Of a DNA stretch of 10,000 bases, positions 4,902 to 10,000 are shown in pieces (positions within the stretch are counted from its first letter, which is position 1; each line of letters begins with the position of its first letter). A model generated the notes under the pieces. That model did no database searches. It was given only the letters and a program-made list of their open reading frames with translations, and was not told where the DNA came from. This DNA is from Anaerolinea sp. Lineage in GTDB: Bacteria > Chloroflexota > Anaerolineae > Anaerolineales > Anaerolineaceae. The translations under genes and the position numbers were made by a program. The stretch lies in contig JAIWNK010000116.1 of NCBI GenBank assembly GCA_020216845.1, forward strand, positions 1-10,000, read 5' to 3'.

Positions 4902-4930
4902 ATCATACACGAACAAGTGTTCTGTGTCAA
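4902..4930 (-). promoter_or_regulatory. lexA promoter
   Basis: On the minus strand, -35 TTGACA (plus-strand 4925-4930) and -10 TATGAT (4902-4907) are separated by exactly 17 bp. Transcription should start near 4895, giving a leader of about 35 nt. One LexA operator fills most of the spacer. Confidence 0.88.
4911..4922. promoter_or_regulatory. LexA operator (SOS/Din box) 2
   Basis: GAACAAGTGTTC is the exact reverse complement of operator 1 and lies wholly within the 17-bp spacer between the lexA -35 and -10 boxes, so LexA and RNA polymerase cannot bind together. The two operators are 30 bp apart, about three DNA turns, which would put both dimers on nearly the same face. Confidence 0.9.
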
Positions 4931-4977
4931 GAGGCAGTTTGTAAGTTTTTTATAAGGAATCAATCGCCTAGATGAAG

Positions 4978-4983
4978 TATAAT
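4978..4983 (+). promoter_or_regulatory. Possible -10 box for the ABC exporter operon
   Basis: A perfect TATAAT lies 43 nt before the first ABC ATG (5027). No TTGACA-like hexamer is present 16-18 bp upstream (the region reads AAGGAATCAAT), so this is at best half a recognisable promoter. Confidence 0.35.
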
Positions 4984-5026
4984 GGGGGTGGCCTTGCCAT
5001 CCCATCTTCTTTACAGGCCTGTGCAC

Positions 5027-6808
5027 ATGAAAATATCTTCCTCTTCCCCTGCTTCTCGTTCTCCCTCGCAAGTTCAAACCTTGTTGCGTTGTTTTGGCTA
5101 TTTGCGACCGCATTGGAAAGCAACTGCCGGCGCTTATGGCATGATGGTGCTGATTGATTTGATCAACATGATCAACCCGCAAATCATTCGCTGGGCGATT
5201 GATCACGGCATTCGCGCGTCCTCATCCTCCCTGCTGACCTTGTCGGTGATTGGGCTGTTGGGGTTGGTGATTCTCAAGGGGGTGATGACTTATTTTGAGG
5301 GGCGTTGGACCGAGGTCGCCTCGCAGAGCGTGGCCTATGACTTGCGCAACGAATTGCAGCGCAAGATTACCCTGCTTTCCTTTTCGTTCCACGATCAGGC
5401 AGAGGCGGGTGATTTGCTCTCGCGCGCCATTCAGGATGTGGAGCGCATCCGCTTTTTGACCGGGCGGGCTACCTTCCGGGTGGTGGAAGGGGCTTTGCTG
5501 ATGCTGCTGACCGCTGCGGTCTTGCTGAGCATGAACCCACGCCTGGCATTGATGGCGGTGTTGATCATTCCGCTGTTGGCGGTGCAATCCATCCGGTTTG
5601 GGCGGGTTTTTCGCCCGCTTTCGATGCAAATTCAAAAACAATTGGCAGCGCTGACGACGCGTGTGGAACAAAATTTGCGCGGGGCACGGGTGATTAAGAC
5701 GTTCGCTCAGGAGGATGCCGAAATTGATCGCTTTGAGGCCGAAAACCGCCGTTGGTTTGACCTTTCGGCGCGTTCGGCTCGCTTGCAGGCCTGGAATATG
5801 CCCTTGTTGCACCTGATTGCCAACCTGGGCAGTGTGGCCATTTTGGCGTATGGTGGTACGCTGGTGATTGAAGGTAGCCTGAGCTTGGGCGAGTTGGTTG
5901 CTTTCACCACGTATATGGCGCAACTTGTGGCGCCGGTGCGCTTTTTGGGCATGATTTTGCCAGCGATTACCATGGCAGCTGCTTCGGCAGAGCGGGTGTT
6001 TGAGATTTTGGATACGGTGCCGGATGTGCGCGAAATGCCGGATGCTGCTCCGTTGCGCCTGACGCGCGGGCATGTGCGTTTTGAAAACGTTTCGTTTTCT
6101 TATGGGCGACGCGATGAAGCGCTTAAGGATATTTCCTTCGAGGTGCAGCCCAATCAGGTGGTGGCGTTGCTTGGCCCAACCGGTTCTGGCAAGACGACCG
6201 TCGTCAACCTGATTCCGCGCTTCTACGACCCGAGCAGTGGCCGCATTTTGTTGGATGGGCAAGACATTCGCACGGTGACGATTGCTTCTTTGCGCGGGCA
6301 GATTGGCATGGTGCTGCAAGATACAACTTTGTTCGCCGCTTCCATTCGTGAGAATATTGCTTTTGGCCGTCCGGATGCATCACAGGAGCAAATTGAGGCA
6401 GCAGCCCATGCGGCACAGGCGGATGAATTTATTCGCCGCATGGCAAACGGCTATGATACGGAAGTGGGTGAACGAGGGGTGACGCTTTCGGGTGGGCAGA
6501 AGCAGCGCGTGGCGATTGCGCGGGCATTGTTAACCGACCCACGCATTTTGATTTTGGACGATGCAACGTCTAGCGTGGACGCGGAGACGGAACACCTCAT
6601 TCAGCTGGCCTTGCAGCGCGTGATGGAAGGCCGCACAACGTTTGTGATTGCGCATCGCTTTAGCACAGTGCAACGCGCTGATTTGATCTTGCTTTTGGAG
6701 CGCGGGCGCCTGGTGGCGCAGGGGCGGCATGAGGATCTGTTACGCACTTCTGCGTTGTATCAACGCATTGTGCGCGAGCAGTTGCTGCCGGCAGAAAGGA
6801 AGGCTTGA
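5027..6808 (+). CDS. ABC exporter half-transporter, subunit 1 (degenerate ATP-site partner)
   Basis: A 593-residue type IV (B-family, MsbA/MDR-like) exporter half: six transmembrane helices in about 1-310, then a nucleotide-binding domain. Motifs: Walker A GPTGSGKT (383-390), Q-loop VLQDTTLF, signature LSGGQ (487-491), Walker B ILILDDATSSVD, switch His543. The catalytic Glu after the Walker B Asp is replaced by Asp512. That is the hallmark of the weak-site subunit in heterodimers such as TM287/288. The intracellular-loop segment VEQNLRGARVIKTFAQED is typical of the family. The start is uncertain: ATG 5027 has only weak AGG upstream, and in-frame GTG 5021 and ATG 4982 exist. The stop overlaps the next gene's leader, so the pair is one operon. 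The substrate cannot be read from sequence; drug or lipid export is the family default. Confidence 0.93.
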   Translation: MKISSSSPASRSPSQVQTLLRCFGYLRPHWKATAGAYGMMVLIDLINMINPQIIRWAIDHGIRASSSSLLTLSVIGLLGLVILKGVMTYFEGRWTEVASQSVAYDLRNELQRKITLLSFSFHDQAEAGDLLSRAIQDVERIRFLTGRATFRVVEGALLMLLTAAVLLSMNPRLALMAVLIIPLLAVQSIRFGRVFRPLSMQIQKQLAALTTRVEQNLRGARVIKTFAQEDAEIDRFEAENRRWFDLSARSARLQAWNMPLLHLIANLGSVAILAYGGTLVIEGSLSLGELVAFTTYMAQLVAPVRFLGMILPAITMAAASAERVFEILDTVPDVREMPDAAPLRLTRGHVRFENVSFSYGRRDEALKDISFEVQPNQVVALLGPTGSGKTTVVNLIPRFYDPSSGRILLDGQDIRTVTIASLRGQIGMVLQDTTLFAASIRENIAFGRPDASQEQIEAAAHAAQADEFIRRMANGYDTEVGERGVTLSGGQKQRVAIARALLTDPRILILDDATSSVDAETEHLIQLALQRVMEGRTTFVIAHRFSTVQRADLILLLERGRLVAQGRHEDLLRTSALYQRIVREQLLPAERKA

Positions 6809-6810
6809 GG

Positions 6811-8643
6811 ATGGGCTTTGGCATTGGCATTTCTGGCACGGGCATGGGGCCGCGCGGGGCATTGGAGAACTTCGCTGAGGGCGAAGATGGGCGCGGCAAG
6901 GTCTTCAATCCACAGGTGGTGGTGCGTTTGTTGGCCTATTTGCGCCCCTATGTCAGGCAGATGAGCTTTGCGTTTTTGGCAATGTTGGTGGTGACCGGGT
7001 TGACTTTGTTGATGCCTTATTTGCTGAAGGTGGTGGTAGACGATAAGATTGCAACCGGTGACCGCAACGGTTTGTTGTGGCTGTGTGCTGGGTTGGCGGC
7101 AGCTTATGGTGGGCTCTATCTGGCAACAGCACTGCAACAATATTGGCTTTCATGGGTTGGGCAGCGGGTGCTTGCCAATTTGCGTAGCGATTTGTTCCAA
7201 CATTTGCAGCGCCTGTCGTTGGGCTATCACGATACGCATATTGTCGGTGTGACGGTCTCGCGGGTGATGAACGATGTCGCTACGATCAATGAATTGTTGT
7301 CGCAGGGGGTCATTACCCTGGTGGGCGATGTGCTGGTGCTGGTTGGCATTGTGGTGATTATGCTGACAATGAGCCCGCGTCTGGCGCTGTTGACTTTTGT
7401 GGTGATTCCTTTGATGGTGTTGGCGACGTTGTGGTTTTCCAGCCGTGCCCGTCAGGCCTTTCGCGAGACGCGCACGCGCGTGGCGCGGGTGGTGGGGGAA
7501 CTGGCTGAGGATATTGCCGGTGTGCGCGTCATTCAGGCTTTTGGTCAGGAAGATAACGCGCAAGAACGTTTTGATGAAGTCAACAGGGCCAACCGGCAGG
7601 TCAATATTGAAGCAATGTCGTTGTCGTTCATCTTTTTGCCGATGATTGAATTCCTGGGGATGTTGGCGACGGCGATTGTGTTGTGGTTTGGCGGGCGAGC
7701 TGTGGGCGCTGGGGAGGTGACGCTGGGCGTTTTGGTGGCATTCCTTTCCTATGTGACGCGTTTCTTCCAGCCGGTGCAGGAGCTGAGCCGACTGTATACG
7801 ACTATGCAATCGGCCATGGCCGGCGGCGAACAGGTGCTCAAGCTGTTGGATACGCCGCCGCAGGTGCAAGATGCCCCCGACGCACAGGAGATGCCGCCGA
7901 TTCGCGGTGAGATTGTGTTTGAGAATGTCTCGTTTCGCTATCGCCCAGAATTGCCGGAAGTGCTGCGCGGTGTGGACTTGCACATTCAGCCAGGGCAGAC
8001 GGTGGCGCTGGTTGGTGCAACAGGCGCTGGCAAGACTTCCATCGCCAACCTGATTGCGCGCTTTTATGACGTTAGCGATGGGCGTGTGTGCGTGGATGGG
8101 GTGGATGTGCGCACGGTGACGCAGCGTTCTTTGCGGCGACAGATTGGCATTGTGCCACAAGATGCATTCTTGTTTTCGGGCACCATTGCGGATAATATTC
8201 GTTTTGGCTGTTTGCAGGCCAGTGATGAGGCGGTGCAGCGTGCCGCCGAGTTGGCAAATGCCCATGCATTTATCGTGGCCAAGCCGGAGGGCTATCAGAC
8301 GCGCATTCAGGAGGGGGCTTCGAACCTTTCTGTTGGGCAACGGCAATTGTTGTGCATTGCCCGGGCCATTTTGGCCGACCCGCGCGTGCTAATTTTGGAT
8401 GAGGCGACCGCCAATGTGGATAGTTTGACCGAAAGCATGATTCAAGATGCCCTGCGCACCTTGCTGCAAGGCCGCACGGCGGTGGTGATTGCGCACCGGC
8501 TCAGCACCATTCGCAATGCCGATTTGATTTGTGTGGTAGAGAACGGTCAAATTGTTGAACAGGGCCAGCATGAAGCCTTGTTGGCGCGCGGCGGTGCTTA
8601 TGCGGCGCTCTATCGGCGGCAGTTTGGAGGAGACGCGACTTAG
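6811..8643 (+). CDS. ABC exporter half-transporter, subunit 2 (catalytic-site partner)
   Basis: A 610-residue B-family exporter half, partner of the preceding gene. ATG 6811 is chosen because AAAGGAAGG (6795-6803) ends 7 nt before it; a TTG at 6805 overlapping the upstream stop is the alternative. A Gly-rich, charged 30-residue head precedes six transmembrane helices (to about residue 330). Nucleotide-binding domain motifs: Walker A GATGAGKT (402-409), Q-loop IVPQDAFLF, signature LSVGQ (506-510, non-consensus), Walker B VLILDEATANVD with catalytic Glu531, switch His562. The good Walker B here would pair with the consensus LSGGQ of subunit 1, while LSVGQ here faces Asp512 of subunit 1. This makes one active and one degenerate ATP site. 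The stop overlaps the convergent methylase gene by 4 nt. Confidence 0.94.
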   Translation: MGFGIGISGTGMGPRGALENFAEGEDGRGKVFNPQVVVRLLAYLRPYVRQMSFAFLAMLVVTGLTLLMPYLLKVVVDDKIATGDRNGLLWLCAGLAAAYGGLYLATALQQYWLSWVGQRVLANLRSDLFQHLQRLSLGYHDTHIVGVTVSRVMNDVATINELLSQGVITLVGDVLVLVGIVVIMLTMSPRLALLTFVVIPLMVLATLWFSSRARQAFRETRTRVARVVGELAEDIAGVRVIQAFGQEDNAQERFDEVNRANRQVNIEAMSLSFIFLPMIEFLGMLATAIVLWFGGRAVGAGEVTLGVLVAFLSYVTRFFQPVQELSRLYTTMQSAMAGGEQVLKLLDTPPQVQDAPDAQEMPPIRGEIVFENVSFRYRPELPEVLRGVDLHIQPGQTVALVGATGAGKTSIANLIARFYDVSDGRVCVDGVDVRTVTQRSLRRQIGIVPQDAFLFSGTIADNIRFGCLQASDEAVQRAAELANAHAFIVAKPEGYQTRIQEGASNLSVGQRQLLCIARAILADPRVLILDEATANVDSLTESMIQDALRTLLQGRTAVVIAHRLSTIRNADLICVVENGQIVEQGQHEALLARGGAYAALYRRQFGGDAT

Positions 8644-9535
8644 CCCAGCCAGCTTAGGTCGCGCCCAATCAGCAATTCTTGCATTAAGCTATGATGGGTG
8701 TTCTTCATTGGAATGCTACGATGCATCAATCCATGTTGTTTTGCCAATTGTTGAACCATGGTATTGTCGTCATAAGTCATCAAAAAGTCTCCTGCTAGCC
8801 CTTCAGCAAGCTCAAATAACTTGTTGTGATCCAGCCTGGAATGACGATAAAGGCGTGAACCTGCGCGTTTGCCATCCGCAGTGTAAGGTGGGTCAAGAAA
8901 GAAAACTGTTTCTTTTTGATTGGCGTATTGCTGAAGGATGCTCATTCCATCTCCTTGGATGAAGCAAATCCGTTCTCGAATTTGTCCAATTTCTATAATG
9001 CGGCGGCTGAGCGTTTGGGGATACCAGCGTGAAAACAGACCGCGCCCATTTTCGCCATGCCGTATTTTTCCTGCTCCATAAGCTAAAATGCCGCCGCGCT
9101 GGGTGCGATTTCGTAAAATGGTTTGAAAAGCGCGTTCATGGCAAGAGGAAGGCGGCTGGGCAAGGATCTCTTGTAAGGCTTCTTCGGTCGCCGCAAAATT
9201 CACAATTTGTTGTGCAAGCAATTGGTAATCACCTTCCAGAATTGTTTGCCATACGGCGCGACATCTTCGTCGAGTTCCACAAGAGTAATGTGTTGGGCAA
9301 GGCCTTCAAAAGCAGCGGTCAGTCCGATAATTGCACCGCCAGCAAAAGGCTCGATTAGTTCTTTGGGTTGTTTGGGCTGTTCTGATAACCATTTGCGGGC
9401 AATTGGCACAAGCCATGTCTTTCCACCCGGATAACGAAAAGGGCTACGTTGCGGAACGGATGCAACATTCACTACCTGACCGGTTTGTGACTTTGGAAAC
9501 AGGGAAAGTTGAAAGGTTTCGGTCAGCATGGTCAT
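8640..9535 (-). pseudogene. D12-class DNA adenine-N6 methyltransferase, frameshifted
   Basis: Two overlapping frames together make one adenine methyltransferase of about 298 residues, the normal Dam/D12 length. Part 1 (9535 down to 9200, 111 codons) holds the AdoMet-binding motifs PFRYPGGK (32-39) and EPFAGGAIIGL (62-72), plus VELDED. Part 2 (9221 down to 8640) continues with RNRTQRGGILAYGAGKIRHG, SRWYPQTL and the catalytic FFLDPPY. The order X-I-IV is that of the D12 alpha class. The frames join near 9221, where reading one base twice (or restoring one lost base in AATTGCTT) turns N-C-L-H into N-L-L-A-Q-Q. No slippery heptamer is visible, so a real deletion or a sequencing error is likelier than programmed shifting. 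The start ATG overlaps the upstream gene's stop as ATGA. Target site unknown. Confidence 0.85.
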
Positions 9536-10000
9536 TCTCGCTTAAGTTTCGTCGTAAGCGGCAGATTGGATAGCCTGTCACCTTCTAGTTTTTCTTCCAG
9601 TTTGTGTTGTAAATATTGGATGAAATCTTCTACAGGGCCGGCTTGACAAGTGGTTAACGTTTTTAGTGTGGGATCAAAAGCGGTATAAATGGATTGTGTT
9701 AGGGTTAATCTGTATTGATTTTGCTGTGCATCCAATTTTAGATCATAAACTAACCATGCCATATCTGCTGTTGTTTGTTCTGTTTGTGGTAAAGTTGGTA
9801 GGCTTGCAAAAAAACTGTTGTCAATGACAATTGCTGTTTTCTTTTTCCACTCCTTCAGAATTCCACCTTTATATAGTAATTGTGGAGCAAGCCGCTTGCG
9901 CGAGGAAGATAGGTAATCTGGCCGGGGAGGGTAAGTTCCTCCGCCAAGCATGGCGTAATGACGTTGAGGATTTTCCATGTAGAATTCAAACAGATTGCGA
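9532..10000 (-). CDS. Probable type II restriction endonuclease, C-terminal part (cut by window edge)
   Basis: An open frame enters from the right edge and ends at TGA 9534-9532; 155 codons are visible. An ATG at 9978 exists, but the frame stays open above it (RNLFEFYMENPQRHY), so the true start probably lies outside. The segment reads YPPRPDYL, LAPQLLYKGGILKEWKKKTA, AIVIDNSFFASLPTLPQ, ADMAWLVYDLKLD and ends in a charged helix (YLQHKLEEKLEGDRL). I do not identify the family securely; the AWLVYDL and GILKEWKKK blocks recall NotI-like endonucleases from memory only. Strong context supports a nuclease: its stop overlaps the start of an adenine methyltransferase by ATGA, the usual restriction-modification layout. 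Codons and base composition are visibly A/T-richer than the ribosomal genes. Confidence 0.6.
   Translation of the reverse strand, partial: RNLFEFYMENPQRHYAMLGGGTYPPRPDYLSSSRKRLAPQLLYKGGILKEWKKKTAIVIDNSFFASLPTLPQTEQTTADMAWLVYDLKLDAQQNQYRLTLTQSIYTAFDPTLKTLTTCQAGPVEDFIQYLQHKLEEKLEGDRLSNLPLTTKLKRE

Noticed and set aside
5222..8346. Very long open frames (365 and 398 codons) on the minus strand across the two ABC genes.
   Set aside because: Their translations are low-complexity (rich in His, Gln, Arg) with no family motifs, and they mirror clear ABC transporter frames. They are codon-bias shadows.
9200..9223. Programmed -1 frameshifting in the methylase.
   Set aside because: No X-XXY-YYZ slippery heptamer in the zero frame across the overlap and no clear stimulatory hairpin; a one-base loss or sequencing error is simpler.
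1..10000. CRISPR arrays, insertion sequences, tandem repeats, attachment sites.
   Set aside because: No repeated spacer-repeat units, transposase frames, terminal inverted repeats or duplicated tRNA ends were found by eye.

Overview
This window is a bacterial chromosomal segment with a conserved translation core on the left and an accessory module at the right edge. It is moderately GC-rich through about 8640 and clearly more AT-rich beyond about 9540. The ribosomal proteins are of bacterial type. The lexA promoter carries GAAC-N4-GTTC operators, the form used by Bacillus and several non-proteobacterial phyla. No rpoBC follows rplL. Together these fit a non-proteobacterial lineage; Chloroflexota (Anaerolineae-like) is my best guess, but it is an inference without a database search.

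Region 1 (1-4105, + strand) reads: end of tuf, rpmG, tRNA-Trp(CCA), secE, nusG, rplK, rplA, then rplJ and rplL. It makes EF-Tu, part of the 50S subunit (L33, L11, L1, and the L10/L12 stalk), the SecE translocon subunit and the transcription factor NusG. Its RNA-level control is unusually legible. Near-identical L1-binding-like folds sit directly before the Shine-Dalgarno sequences of both rplK and rplA. The rplJ-rplL unit has its own consensus promoter and a leader of about 185 nt with mutually exclusive antiterminator and terminator helices, as expected for L10(L12) feedback. Further hairpins flank the tRNA gene and precede rpmG and rplK. A strong terminator after rplL ends the unit and probably also serves lexA, which arrives from the other strand.

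Region 2 (4126-4930, - strand) is lexA, the SOS repressor. It has a consensus promoter and two identical 12-bp operators, one inside the -35/-10 spacer and one just downstream of the start point. The Ser-Lys dyad is present, but the predicted self-cleavage bond is Ala-Ser rather than Ala-Gly.

Region 3 (5027-8643, + strand) encodes two ABC exporter half-transporters whose altered motifs are complementary (Walker B Asp in the first, LSVGQ in the second). This predicts an asymmetric heterodimer of the TM287/288, LmrCD or BmrCD kind.

Region 4 (8640-10000, - strand) is a probable restriction-modification pair. The upstream gene, cut by the window edge, looks like a type II restriction endonuclease. 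It overlaps by ATGA with a D12-class adenine methyltransferase whose reading frame is broken by a one-base shift. This module abuts the ABC operon tail to tail with a 4-nt overlap and no visible terminator. The window shows no wholly new system. The paired L1 sites, the rplJ attenuator, the unusual LexA and the broken methylase beside an apparently open nuclease gene most deserve a second look.
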